NCBI GenBank assembly: GCA_913060515.1 | Contig: CAJXRZ010000032.1 | Location: 1-64,000, forward strand | Length of the DNA: 64,000 bases | Direction of reading: 5' to 3' | Source: an uncultured Pseudomonadota bacterium | GTDB taxonomy: Bacteria; Myxococcota_A; UBA796; CAJQPC01 | Part shown: positions 15,699-24,611 of the stretch, piece by piece | Position numbering within the stretch: the stretch's first letter is position 1 | Layout: every line of letters begins with the position of its first letter | Made by a program: the position numbers and the translations under genes | Notes under the pieces: model-generated | The model's input: only the letters and a program-made list of their open reading frames with translations | What the model was told of the DNA's origin: nothing | Databases searched by the model: none

Positions 15699-17714
15699 TT
15701 AGAGAGTACCGCTGACACTCAATGCGTAGGCTTCCAGCTTGCGCAGCTCGTCGCGGACCTTGGCCGCCTCCTCGAACTGAAGCTTCTGGCTGTGGCCCTT
15801 CATGCGCACCCGCAGCTTCTTGAGCTGGGCTGGGATCTGGTCCAAGGCGATGTCTGGCACGTCCGCCGAGCTGTCGTTCTTGCCCCTCTTGGGGACCAGC
15901 ACCTCGGAGCGGTTGAGCACCGCCGCCAGTGGGCTCTCCAGGCTGCGGATGATGGTCTGGGGCGTGATGCCGTGCGCCTCGTTGTATTCCTGCTGTGCCG
16001 CCCGACGGCGCTCGGTCTCGGCGATGGCCACCTTCATGGAAGGGGTCATCTTGTTGGCGTAGAGGATGCAGCGTCCGTTGACGTTTCGGGCGGCGCGGCC
16101 GATGGTCTGGATCAGGCTGGTGCGCGAGCGCAGGTAGCCCTCTTTGTCGGCGTCCAGGATGCCCACCAGAGCGACCTCGGGGATGTCCAGGCCCTCCCGC
16201 AGCAGGTTGATGCCCACCAACACGTCGAACTCGCCGGCCCGCAAGTCCTGGAGGATGTCCAGACGGTCCAGGGTGTCGATGTCCGAGTGCAGGTAGCGCA
16301 CCCGCACCCCAAGCTCGCGGTAGTAGTCGGTGAGCTCCTGGGCCATGCGCTTGGTCAGGCAGGTGACCAGCACACGCCATCCAGCTTCGACGGTGATGCG
16401 GATCTCCTCCAGCAGATCGTCGACCTCGGTCGTGGCCGGGCGCACTTCGATGACCGGGTCTAGCAGGCCCGTGGGCCGGATGATCTGCTCGGCGACCTCG
16501 CCCCCTGCCATCTCCAACTCCCAGGGTGCGGGCGTGGCCGAGACGTAGATGGCTTGGCCGATCTTGCCGAAGAACTCCTCGAACTTGAGGGGGCGGTTGT
16601 CCAAGGCGCTGGGCAGGCGGAAACCGTGACGCACCAAGTTCTCTTTTCGGGAGCGGTCGCCCTTGTACATGGCGCGAACCTGGGGAACGGCGACGTGGCT
16701 CTCGTCCACCACCAAGAGCCAGTCTTGGGGAAAGTAGGAGAGCAGGTTGGGTGGGGCGGCCCCAGGCTCGGAGCCGGTGAGGTGCCGGCTGTAGTTCTCG
16801 ATGCCCGAGCAGTACCCCAGCTCCTCGATCATCTCCAGATCGTAGAGACAGCGCTGCTCCAGACGCTGCGCTTCGAGCAGCTTTCCCTGGTCGTGCAGCA
16901 CCTGGAGGCGCTCTTGAAGCTCGGTGCGGATGCTCTGCACCGCTTTGTCCGTGCGCTCCTTGGGCGTGACGTAGTGAGAGGCCGGGAAGATGGTGGTCCA
17001 CGGCAGCGCCTCGATGCGCACCCCGCGCAGAGGGTCGATCAGCGAGATCGCTTCGATCTCATCGCCCCAGAGCTCCACGCGGATGGCTTGGTCCTCGGCG
17101 TGGGCCGGGAAGATCTCGATGACATCGCCGCGGGCCCGGAAGGTGCCGCGCTTAAAGTCCATCTCGTTGCGGGAGTACTGGATGTCCACCAGCTTGCGCA
17201 GGATGTCCTCCCGCGATTTCTCCATGCCCACGTCCAGGCGCAGCATCATGCCGTTGTACGCCTCCGGGGAACCCAAACCGTAGATGCAGCTGACGGAGGC
17301 GACGATGATCACGTCTTGGCGGGTGAGCAGACTGCGGGTGGCGGCATGGCGCAGCTTGTCGATGCGCTCGTTGACCATCGAGTCTTTCTCGATGTAGGTG
17401 TCGGTGGCCGCGACGTAGGCTTCCGGCTGGTAATAGTCGAAGTAACTGACAAAGTACTCGACCGCGTTCTTCGGAAAGAGCTTCTTGAACTCCCCGTAGA
17501 GCTGGGCGGCCAGGGTCTTGTTGTGGGAGAGCACCAGAGTGGGGCGCTTCACTTCGTTGATGACGTTGGCGATGGTCATCGTCTTGCCAGAGCCGGTGAT
17601 GCCCAAGAGCACCTGATGCTCTTTGCCGCTTTGTAGGCCTTCGACCAAGGTTGCGATGGCAGTGGGCTGGTCCCCGGCGGGCTCGAATGGAGCTTGCAGT
17701 TCGATCTTTGGCAT
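15699..17714 (-). CDS. uvrB: UvrABC excinuclease subunit B
   Basis: The protein has 671 residues, the usual length. Walker A is GITGSGKT (residues 38-45), the damage-probing beta-hairpin region reads [20 protein letters not shown], and helicase motifs V-VI include [14 protein letters not shown] and QTIGRAARN. The C-terminal UVR motif ([20 protein letters not shown] region) that binds UvrC is present. It loads with UvrA at DNA lesions and directs UvrC incision in nucleotide excision repair. The upstream region carries a LexA-like element, consistent with SOS control. It is transcribed away from a small membrane protein gene. Confidence 0.98.
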   Translation of the reverse strand: MPKIELQAPFEPAGDQPTAIATLVEGLQSGKEHQVLLGITGSGKTMTIANVINEVKRPTLVLSHNKTLAAQLYGEFKKLFPKNAVEYFVSYFDYYQPEAYVAATDTYIEKDSMVNERIDKLRHAATRSLLTRQDVIIVASVSCIYGLGSPEAYNGMMLRLDVGMEKSREDILRKLVDIQYSRNEMDFKRGTFRARGDVIEIFPAHAEDQAIRVELWGDEIEAISLIDPLRGVRIEALPWTTIFPASHYVTPKERTDKAVQSIRTELQERLQVLHDQGKLLEAQRLEQRCLYDLEMIEELGYCSGIENYSRHLTGSEPGAAPPNLLSYFPQDWLLVVDESHVAVPQVRAMYKGDRSRKENLVRHGFRLPSALDNRPLKFEEFFGKIGQAIYVSATPAPWELEMAGGEVAEQIIRPTGLLDPVIEVRPATTEVDDLLEEIRITVEAGWRVLVTCLTKRMAQELTDYYRELGVRVRYLHSDIDTLDRLDILQDLRAGEFDVLVGINLLREGLDIPEVALVGILDADKEGYLRSRTSLIQTIGRAARNVNGRCILYANKMTPSMKVAIAETERRRAAQQEYNEAHGITPQTIIRSLESPLAAVLNRSEVLVPKRGKNDSSADVPDIALDQIPAQLKKLRVRMKGHSQKLQFEEAAKVRDELRKLEAYALSVSGTL

Positions 17715-17720
17715 GGCGAG

Positions 17721-17740
17721 TACCTAACCTTTGTTCAGTG
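17721..17740. promoter_or_regulatory. Possible LexA/SOS-type operator upstream of uvrB
   Basis: Read on the uvrB strand the site is CACTGAACAAAGGTTAGGTA, beginning 7 bases before the start codon. It has an intact CTG and GAAC half-site followed by a degenerate second half (CTG-N10-AGG; GAAC-N4-GTTA). The CTGAAC core agrees with the LexA box I remember for Myxococcus. Overlap with the translation start region would fit repression, but the second half is imperfect. Confidence 0.35.
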
Positions 17741-17816
17741 CTCTGGCATGCGTGTTTTCCTGTTTGAGATCCATGCAGGTATGCTGCGCGGCCACCTTCA
17801 GGAGAACGAGAAGACC

Positions 17817-18335
17817 ATGGACTACAAGACATTCAAAGGCACGCTGCTCAAGTCGATCATCATCGTTGGGGTCCTGGGTGCAATCGTCCTGCTCATGGGC
17901 ATTGGCACGATTCTCTACATGCTGACGAGCCCCGAGAGCAGCGTGATTGGCCTCTCGCTCTTTGGCGGCTTGTTCATCCTCCTTGGCGGCTTCTTCCTCT
18001 ACAAGTCTGGGCCTGCCATCATCAGAATCCTCACGGATACGCACCCCGTCTTGAAGGGCATCAAGAATGGTGAGCGAGACGCCATCCTCTGGCTGTACCA
18101 AAAGCAGATTGAGACCACCGCTGCGGGCCAGAGCGTCGGGACCAGCAACAACATCTCTCTGTTCCTGAAGAATGGCGATTCCGTCGAGCTGCTTCTGGGC
18201 AGCTCCGCGTCTCCAAAAGAGATGATGGACTACATCCAGGAGCACTTCGAGATCCCCTACATTGGGTACAGCGATGAGAACCGGGTGGCGGTCACCGAGC
18301 TGCTGGGTCGGAGCGTGAAGTGGCAGAAAATGTAG
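17817..18335 (+). CDS. Small membrane protein, 172 residues, two N-terminal helices
   Basis: The ATG at 17817 follows AGGAGAACGAG. Residues about 10-35 and 43-65 are hydrophobic (SIIIVGVLGAIVLLMGIGTI, then GLSLFGGLFILLGGFFLY) and the remaining 105 residues are soluble, with a stretch ISLFLKNGDSVELLLGS resembling a PH-like or YcxB-like beta-strand pair. I do not recognise the family. The gene is divergent from uvrB and shares its upstream region, but a DNA-repair role is not implied by anything in the protein. Confidence 0.78.
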   Translation: MDYKTFKGTLLKSIIIVGVLGAIVLLMGIGTILYMLTSPESSVIGLSLFGGLFILLGGFFLYKSGPAIIRILTDTHPVLKGIKNGERDAILWLYQKQIETTAAGQSVGTSNNISLFLKNGDSVELLLGSSASPKEMMDYIQEHFEIPYIGYSDENRVAVTELLGRSVKWQKM

Positions 18336-18385
18336 GGAGGGGACCTCGGTGGTGCCGGCTCCTCTGGAGGGGACGCTACTGAGGA

Positions 18386-18402
18386 TGGGACAAGATGTCC
18401 CA
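18386..18402. promoter_or_regulatory. Perfect inverted repeat upstream of the CHAT-like lipoprotein gene
   Basis: TGGGACA and TGTCCCA are separated by AGA, forming a 17-base element between the small membrane protein gene (51 bases upstream) and the CHAT-like gene (75 bases downstream). There is no following T-run, so it reads more like an operator than a terminator. Confidence 0.4.
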
Positions 18403-18476
18403 AGACCCCGCTCGCTGGAAATGGGGCGGCGCACTTCCTACACTGTGACGGCTCTTATCCCGCCTTCGAGGTCACC

Positions 18477-20789
18477 ATGTTCCTGCTCTCTCTGCTCCTG
18501 GCGTGTCCCACACCCACCCCCAGCACGGACCTGGACCCTCTCGATACCGAGACGGACACCGCGGATACGGGCACCCAGGACACGGGCAGCTACCCCAGCA
18601 TCGTGGAGGAGCCAGGTGCCCCACTTGTGGACATCACCGGCCCCAACTACGGCCAGGCCTTGGGCACGGGCAGCGAGAGCATCACCTTGGTGGGCATCGC
18701 CGCGGACACCGTCACTGAACTGAGCTGGGAGAACGGCGATCAGAGCGGGGAGATCTCCATCGCAGCCCAGTGGACCGCGGCAGATTTGCCCCTGTTCGAT
18801 GGGGACAACCTGCTGGTGGTCACGGCGAGAACCGAAGATGGAGACGAGGACCAGGTCAGCCTTCGGGTCAGCTACTCGGCCGGCTCGCCCCTGGAGGGAA
18901 GCCTGGGCTTGAGCACCCGGGTGGCCTTCGTCGATGAGCTCACGCCACTCTCGGCCCGCATCGCTCTGTCCGGCCCGGCCGACACGGTGGTGGTGGGCCC
19001 CACAGACGAAGATGGGGAGCTGTTGGAGACTTGGATCACGCTGGAGCAGGACGGAGCCGGCCTGTGGTCGGGCAGCGCGGACCGCAGCTTTGAGGCGACC
19101 GGCTTCTATGAGCTTCGGGCTGTTGCACAGAGCGGTGAGCAGGTCCACCGCAGCCCAGTGCGGGAGTTTGAGGTCAGCGATGTGGACGTGGCGGCCAATC
19201 TGGACGCCATCAACGCCTTGCTGGATGACGCCGAGGCGGCCCAAGCTACAGAGAGTGACGCTCTGGAGGGGCTGCGCGCGGCCCAGCGGATCCTGGCTGC
19301 GGACCCCCGGGTGCTGGCCACTCTGCTCAACGAAGATGGCTACTCGGTGGAGGCGGTGTGGGAGAGCGGGGAGCACTTCGGCCTGTTGGGCCCCCGCCTT
19401 GACCACAAGGGCGGCGGTGCTCTGAGCGGCTTGGACTACAGCGGGGCCTTCCAAGCCCGCACAGACCCTCGTGAAGGCTTGGGCGCGCGTATGGACAGCA
19501 CCATGCAGCACGTCTGGACCAATGACGTGGCCGCCGTGGCGCCCTGGGCCGATGAGTTTGGAGAGAACGAGGTCGCGCCCTTGATCGCCAGCGCCGCCGC
19601 CGACAAGGCGGAGAGCTGTCCCCAGGTGAAGCGTACGAACATGGCCCTGAACAGCGAGGCGGACTTGGACGCCACCGAGAACGCCCTCTTCGGTCACGGC
19701 ATGGTGCACATCAGCAGCCATGGAACCACCCGCCGTTTGCGGCCACGTCGTTGGCGCGATGCCTTGGACGTGAACCTCTCGCGCCGTCCCCAGGGGCTGG
19801 TGCTCACCCGAGAGGAGGCCACCGCCCAGAAGCTGCGGGAGCGCCGCCGTCAGGTCTGGGGCGGCGTCGTACAGACTTGGCGCTGGCGTGGTCGCACCTG
19901 GTTTGTGTGGAGCGGCCCGTGGGTTCAGGATCTCTCCGTGCAGAAGGAAGCCTTCCTGCAGAACAGCATCGTCTTCTTGGACGCCTGCAACACCGGGACG
20001 GGGGCCGATCCCGTGGCCAGCCTGATGCTCTCGGGGGCCAGCAACGTGCAGGCGGTGCGCGGCTCGGTGGCGACGGTCCAGGCGCTCTACGCCGGGGCGG
20101 CCTTCTGGGACACCCTCTTCGAGGGCAAGAGCACCAGCGAGGCGGTCACGGCCATGATGGGCCAGTGGGAGCAGACCGACGCCAGCGTTCAGTCTTTTGG
20201 AGACGAGACCCGCATGCGCTACGGTGGCACGGTGGAGAACGGCGGCTTTGAAGACGGCCTGGACCCGTGGATCGGAGGCGCCGGGGACGGCCCGCAGGCG
20301 GTTGCCGCCTACAAGGTCTCTGGGCGGGACTTCACCCCCTACGCCGGCAACTTGGCCGGACAGCTCTACCTCAAGGACGGGAGGACCAAGACCTATGCCT
20401 CCGCTCGCCAGAAGGTGTGTGCACGCCCGGGAGACAGCCTCACCATCAACTTCTCCTACCGCGTGGTGACCTTCGAGGCGGGCACGTGCGCGGCCGCCAA
20501 CCCCCAGTACCTGGGCGTGCGCTTTGACCAAGAAGAGGAGCGCGTGACCCACTACAGCCGGAGCTGGGCGGAGCTCTGTGCGGCCTTTGATGAGAGCTAT
20601 GGGGACTGGCGCATGACCCCCTGGACCCATGAAGAGCTGGAGATCACTGTGGGCGAGACCGAGACCCCGGAGCTGCAGTACCTCTCCTTCGCCACGGGCG
20701 GCTACGGCACCGATCACTGGGTGGTCCTCATCGACGAGGTCTCCGCGGACATCTCTGGGGAGCAGGACCCGCCGGAGGACTTTGAGTAG
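18477..20789 (+). CDS. Large lipoprotein with CHAT/caspase-like peptidase domain and C-terminal jelly-roll domain
   Basis: GAGG lies 5 bases before the ATG. The signal MFLLSLLLAC leads into an Asp/Thr-rich linker. Residues about 45-130 look like an Ig-like domain and about 135-235 like a second beta-domain. The central part has a clan CD-type catalytic dyad: His415 in MVHISSHGT and Cys504 in IVFLDACNTGTG, the latter at the end of a hydrophobic strand as in CHAT and gingipain-type peptidases. The following segment, with GASNVQAVRGSVATVQALYA then FWDTLFEGKSTSEAV, has the CHAT layout. Residues from about 580 (NGGFEDGLDPW) form a carbohydrate-binding-like jelly roll. A surface-anchored caspase-like peptidase is inferred; activity and substrate are unproven. 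Confidence 0.82.
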   Translation: MFLLSLLLACPTPTPSTDLDPLDTETDTADTGTQDTGSYPSIVEEPGAPLVDITGPNYGQALGTGSESITLVGIAADTVTELSWENGDQSGEISIAAQWTAADLPLFDGDNLLVVTARTEDGDEDQVSLRVSYSAGSPLEGSLGLSTRVAFVDELTPLSARIALSGPADTVVVGPTDEDGELLETWITLEQDGAGLWSGSADRSFEATGFYELRAVAQSGEQVHRSPVREFEVSDVDVAANLDAINALLDDAEAAQATESDALEGLRAAQRILAADPRVLATLLNEDGYSVEAVWESGEHFGLLGPRLDHKGGGALSGLDYSGAFQARTDPREGLGARMDSTMQHVWTNDVAAVAPWADEFGENEVAPLIASAAADKAESCPQVKRTNMALNSEADLDATENALFGHGMVHISSHGTTRRLRPRRWRDALDVNLSRRPQGLVLTREEATAQKLRERRRQVWGGVVQTWRWRGRTWFVWSGPWVQDLSVQKEAFLQNSIVFLDACNTGTGADPVASLMLSGASNVQAVRGSVATVQALYAGAAFWDTLFEGKSTSEAVTAMMGQWEQTDASVQSFGDETRMRYGGTVENGGFEDGLDPWIGGAGDGPQAVAAYKVSGRDFTPYAGNLAGQLYLKDGRTKTYASARQKVCARPGDSLTINFSYRVVTFEAGTCAAANPQYLGVRFDQEEERVTHYSRSWAELCAAFDESYGDWRMTPWTHEELEITVGETETPELQYLSFATGGYGTDHWVVLIDEVSADISGEQDPPEDFE

Positions 20790-20857
20790 GGGGCGAGCGC
20801 TCGCCATTGCGCCATGGAAATGACCCCAAGCTGCCGCCCGTAGTCCAAGTAGCTCCG

Positions 20858-21379
20858 ATGAAAAAAGTCCGGCCCAGCATCGATTTTCTTCACGTTGACC
20901 CAGAGGAGCGCCCCGAGCCGAGCGGGGAGGCGAGCGCCGAGGGGTCTCCCAAGGAGATGATCCGCTTTGAGGAGCCAGGGCCCAAGCCTTGGTCGCGAAA
21001 GCGAATTCAAGGAATGCGGGACCGGGCCGCGAGAGTCCAACGCCAACACCGCGCGCTGCTCGCGTACACCGCTGCCTTGGGCTTCATCCAGGTGGTGGTC
21101 GGGCGGCTGTTGATCATGGGCGTTGGCCACAAGAACATGATGACGGTCGACCCCCTGTCGATTCCCCTCAAGTGGAGAGGACCCCATTGGGAACCGGGTC
21201 TGTTTGCCTACAACGATCACCCCTTCATCCTGTACAGCCTCTTCATGTTGCTCTTGGCGTCCATGGCCGTTGCGGTCACGGCGTGGGGAATGTCCACATC
21301 ACCCAAGTTGGACAGCATTCGCCGGGGCTCTCCAAACCTCAGCCACCGTCGTGCGGAGCGACGCTTTGAGGAGCCCTGA
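20858..21379 (+). CDS. Predicted membrane protein, 173 residues, two helices
   Basis: Starting at the ATG of MKKVRPSID, the protein has a charged N-terminal 60 residues rich in Glu and Pro, then helices at about residues 66-88 (LAYTAALGFIQVVVGRLLIM) and 127-150 (ILYSLFMLLLASMAVAVTAW), with a short basic tail. The loop between them contains several His and Trp. Upstream in-frame codons exist but this start leaves a plausible cytoplasmic N-terminus. No family recognised. The gene sits between two lipoprotein genes on the same strand. Confidence 0.65.
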   Translation: MKKVRPSIDFLHVDPEERPEPSGEASAEGSPKEMIRFEEPGPKPWSRKRIQGMRDRAARVQRQHRALLAYTAALGFIQVVVGRLLIMGVGHKNMMTVDPLSIPLKWRGPHWEPGLFAYNDHPFILYSLFMLLLASMAVAVTAWGMSTSPKLDSIRRGSPNLSHRRAERRFEEP

Positions 21380-21429
21380 AGCCCGCTGCTCGGCTTCGTC
21401 GAGTAGGCTCCCTTTATCCGGAGCCCCCC

Positions 21430-22719
21430 ATGCGCGATCCCCACTTCCGTTCCCTCTTGGTCCTGGCCTTGATGACCGCCGGCTGCTCCGGCAACAAGGA
21501 GCCGGTCAGCTCTGATCCTGTGGGCTCTGATCCCGTGGAAGTGACCCCGGTCGAGGTGGCCCCGAGTGTGGGCATGGCCCCCGGCACCGGACGCTGCGAT
21601 GAGGGCTTGGTCTTCAACGGCGCGATGAACCCGGCTATCCCCGGCGCCCCGCTGGAGCTGCGCGGAATCAACAACGAGATGGGCAACCCCGGTCAGTCGG
21701 TGCTCGCCAGCGATGGGGTGCTCTGCCAGGACGATGCGGCCTGCGCCACGGCTGCTGAAGGGCTCTGGGGTGGCGCCTTGATACGGAACGACTGCGGTCA
21801 GATCGGGTGTAGGGGGCATCAGCTGGTGACGTCCACGGCGGGCACCCCCTCCGTGCTCACCCAAGACACTCTGATGGCCTACTTGGGAGAGATCGACACC
21901 GCCGCCGAGGCCAGACTGCTCGCGTGGTCCAAGGGCTTTGACGTGAGCTGCTCCCCCGCGCTGGAGGGACAGCTCTACGTGGTGCAAGCCACCCAGTTCA
22001 TGTCGGACTGCCCCATGCAGACCGACACGGTCAGCATCCAGATCGACAGCAAAGGCACTCTAACGGAGACCCAGCGCACCAAGGGTGAGCCGGGCCCCTG
22101 TGCTGGCCGTCTCCCTCCTGGCGTGCACGCCTCTGCGGCCCCCAACTGCGCGGGCGCTTGGCTGGCCCACGCCGCCGAGATGGAGGCCAGCTCCGCCCAC
22201 GCCTTTCAGGTCCTGGCCGGTGAGCTCGCTGCGCACGGTGCTCCCGAGGCTCTGGTGCAGTGGGCCCTGCGCGCCGAGCAGGAGGAGCTTGGTCACGCCC
22301 GCACCATGGCGGCTCTGGCCCAACAACAGGGCTTTGCGCCTGCGGCCATCCCTTTGCCCCAAATGCCCCAGCGTGGCCTGATGGCGATTGCCTTGGACAA
22401 CGCCGAGGAGGGACTGGGCCGCGAGGTCTGGGGTGTGCTCAGCGCGCTCTGGCAGAGCCAACATGCCAAGGACCCCGAGCTGCGCGTCGCCATGCGCCAG
22501 ATCGCCCTGGACGAGTGCAGCCACGCCGAGTTCTCCCGGGCCTTGCATGCCTGGCTGCAGACCCAGCTCAGCGCGGAGCAGTGGGCTCAGGTCTGTGGGC
22601 GTCTGGAGGCTGTCTGGGCCGAAGAGGTGCAGCCCAGCAGCCTGACCTCGAGTGCGCAGGGCTGGTTGGGGTTGCCTCCTGCGGCCCTGCGTGAGAGCGC
22701 ACGGGATCTCCTGCTCTGA
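21430..22719 (+). CDS. Lipoprotein with a C-terminal ferritin-like di-iron domain
   Basis: GGAG lies 6 bases before the ATG. The signal MRDPHFRSLLVLALMTAGC is followed by a Val/Pro/Asp-rich linker and a Cys-containing domain (residues about 55-215). The last 190 residues form a four-helix bundle with the di-iron ligand set: Glu in HAAEMEASSAHAF, ExxH in EQEELGHARTM, Glu in DNAEEGLGREV, and ExxH in ALDECSHAEF. Cytoplasmic ferritin-like proteins are common, but attachment to a lipid anchor outside the cytoplasm is not. It may oxidise iron, scavenge peroxide, or carry another di-iron reaction at the cell surface. Confidence 0.85.
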   Translation: MRDPHFRSLLVLALMTAGCSGNKEPVSSDPVGSDPVEVTPVEVAPSVGMAPGTGRCDEGLVFNGAMNPAIPGAPLELRGINNEMGNPGQSVLASDGVLCQDDAACATAAEGLWGGALIRNDCGQIGCRGHQLVTSTAGTPSVLTQDTLMAYLGEIDTAAEARLLAWSKGFDVSCSPALEGQLYVVQATQFMSDCPMQTDTVSIQIDSKGTLTETQRTKGEPGPCAGRLPPGVHASAAPNCAGAWLAHAAEMEASSAHAFQVLAGELAAHGAPEALVQWALRAEQEELGHARTMAALAQQQGFAPAAIPLPQMPQRGLMAIALDNAEEGLGREVWGVLSALWQSQHAKDPELRVAMRQIALDECSHAEFSRALHAWLQTQLSAEQWAQVCGRLEAVWAEEVQPSSLTSSAQGWLGLPPAALRESARDLLL

Positions 22720-22794
22720 GGAGGCGTGGGATTCCTGAAGGGTCACAGATCAGGCCGCACTCCATAGAGTGGGGGCACCTGACTGGAACCCCCC

Positions 22795-24132
22795 ATGACC
22801 TTGCTGCTCGCACTGCTTCTGACTCCCGCCGTCCTGGCCTCCAACTGGCAGGAGACCAACGTCGGGGAGTGGGCCGAGAGCGACTGGCAGCAAGCCGGGG
22901 AGGACTACCCGGAACAAGTCGACGAGGCGATGCTCGTGCTGCAGACGCTGATCCCCGAGGGACGGGCGCTCTCCGCCGAGCTGGACGAGGCCCTGAGCGC
23001 CAGTGAGACTCTGGACGAGAGCTGGCGGGCTCGGGTCGAGGAGCTGCTGGGGCGCACGGAGGAGGTCAATGACCAGATGGACGACTGGGGCTACGGCACG
23101 CAGGTCATCGGGGATCCCAAGGGCGCCGAGCACCTCACGCCCGAGGCCTTTGAGCGGGTCAAGCAGGCCCAGGCCATCCAGGCGGAGCTGGAGTCGCTCT
23201 ACTACGTGCACAAGGTGGCCTTGGACCACAGCCACCTGCGCATTCTCGTGGCCAGCCCGGACAGCACCCTGGGGGAGCGCGCCATGGCTGGCGGGGCTGC
23301 TCTGGGCGTCATCGGCTTTGACCATGACGAGGGCTTCCCCTTCAACGAGGACGCCGTGCTGCTGGCCCTGGAGCTCAACCGAGGCAACGCGGCCTACTCC
23401 ACCGCCGCCGAGCTCTGTCTGGAGCTCTGTTCGGGAGAGCAGGCCTTGGCCGCCTCACAGGAGCTGGTGGACATCGGCAACAGTCCGGACCACGGAGAGG
23501 GTGTGACGGTCTACTTCGGGGACGAGGTCAACGAGTACGACACCCAGGATCTTGCCGATCAGGCCCTAGAGGCCAAGGGCAAGCTCGTCAGCTACAGCGC
23601 TGGGGCCACCTACCGGCGGCTCATTGAGCCCGCCTCCAACCAAGCCTGGCTGGGCGGCGACATTCGGGTGGGGCCGCGCGGTGGTCGGGTGGCAGCCTGG
23701 GGTGGCGCCAGTACGACCTTCGGGCTGGACACCAAAGAGCGCGGCTATGCCTTTCAGGGTGGGGTGAGCTTGGATGCGGTTCAGGCCCAGAAGCTGCTGG
23801 TCTGGGTCAACCCAGGGGTGAGCTATGATCGCTATGGCCAGGCGGGATCCACGGACTACTTCCAGCCGGCCAACCTGGGCGTGGTCGCACCCATCTACAT
23901 CGGCGTTCCGGTGATTCAGCGGGGCATGCTGATGTGGGTGACCCAGCCGCGATGGAGTGGCGATGCTGCCCGTCGGAACTCTGATCTGCCGGTGGCGCAC
24001 GAGCTGCAGATGGGTGCCCGGCTGCAGTACCGCTTGGTGGGTGATGTGAACCTGGTCCTGGCCGGGGAGCGGCTCTGGGTGCCGGACCAAGAGATGAACG
24101 TGTTCACGGTGGGCTTGATGACCGGGAGCTGA
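22795..24132 (+). CDS. Exported protein, probable envelope protein with C-terminal beta-rich domain
   Basis: The signal peptide MTLLLALLLTPAVLASNW is typical for export (cleavage after VLA). Residues about 20-170 are helical and acidic, with a pair of Cys (ELCLELCSG) near 207. The final 180 residues alternate hydrophobic and polar residues with many Gly and aromatic residues (AAWGGASTTFGLDTKERGYA, FQGGVSLDA, and so on), like an outer-membrane barrel, although the last residue is Ser and not the usual aromatic. No family recognised. Confidence 0.78.
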   Translation: MTLLLALLLTPAVLASNWQETNVGEWAESDWQQAGEDYPEQVDEAMLVLQTLIPEGRALSAELDEALSASETLDESWRARVEELLGRTEEVNDQMDDWGYGTQVIGDPKGAEHLTPEAFERVKQAQAIQAELESLYYVHKVALDHSHLRILVASPDSTLGERAMAGGAALGVIGFDHDEGFPFNEDAVLLALELNRGNAAYSTAAELCLELCSGEQALAASQELVDIGNSPDHGEGVTVYFGDEVNEYDTQDLADQALEAKGKLVSYSAGATYRRLIEPASNQAWLGGDIRVGPRGGRVAAWGGASTTFGLDTKERGYAFQGGVSLDAVQAQKLLVWVNPGVSYDRYGQAGSTDYFQPANLGVVAPIYIGVPVIQRGMLMWVTQPRWSGDAARRNSDLPVAHELQMGARLQYRLVGDVNLVLAGERLWVPDQEMNVFTVGLMTGS

Positions 24133-24218
24133 GATTGGGGGGCCTAGGCGTCAGGGATGATCCGATACCAGAGGCCAGATCGGCGGGCTAAGCTGTCCCC
24201 GCCTGCTGTTGGCTGACG

Positions 24219-24554
24219 ATGAACGACGCTCATAGATCCCCCCTGTTTCGCCTGCTCGCGCTGCTGCTTCTGCTGCTGCCCGGGCTGCTCGGGCTACAAG
24301 CCTTTGAGTCCGAAGAGGGCGAAGAGCTGCGCATTGAGCAGCTTGAGCTGGAGGCGGACGACGGCGTTGATGGGGACCCAGACCACGATGGGGATGGCGG
24401 AGACCTTCCAGCGTTGGCGCGCGGCTCTGGCCTCTGGACTTGGGTGGATCCGGTCCAAGGCGTGGCCGTTCAGGCGAGACCCATGGCGCCCCAGCTGCGG
24501 CCGTGGCGTTTTGAGAACCAGAGAATCGGTGCCCGAGGACCTCCACTGAGTTGA
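24219..24554 (+). CDS. Small exported protein with acidic region, 111 residues
   Basis: The N-terminus MNDAHRSPLFRLLALLLLLL is a convincing signal peptide or single anchor. It is followed by a Glu-rich stretch and an Asp/Gly tract (DGVDGDPDHDGDGGD) that could bind calcium. The remainder is Pro- and Arg-rich. The ribosome binding site is weak and the reading frame is short, so the gene is plausible but not certain. It lies 57 bases upstream of the SulP transporter gene on the same strand. Confidence 0.55.
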   Translation: MNDAHRSPLFRLLALLLLLLPGLLGLQAFESEEGEELRIEQLELEADDGVDGDPDHDGDGGDLPALARGSGLWTWVDPVQGVAVQARPMAPQLRPWRFENQRIGARGPPLS

Positions 24555-24611
24555 GCTTTCTACTGCCTTTTTGGCAGAAATATCGACTCATACGCATCGG
24601 AGTACTTCTCA

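Noticed and set aside
14526-16463. A 645-codon plus-strand frame opposite the FMN oxidase and uvrB genes
   Set aside because: It crosses two well-supported genes and their intergenic region and has no recognisable domain.
18438-20807. A 789-codon open frame on the minus strand, antisense to the CHAT-like gene
   Set aside because: Product is His/Gly/Ala/Arg-rich without domains. The opposite frame has a lipobox, ribosome binding site and catalytic motifs. Long antisense frames are expected at this GC content.
24563-24577. CTGCC-TTTTT-GGCAG hairpin as a terminator before the SulP gene
   Set aside because: The stem is only 5 base pairs and there is no T-run after it. It may be chance.
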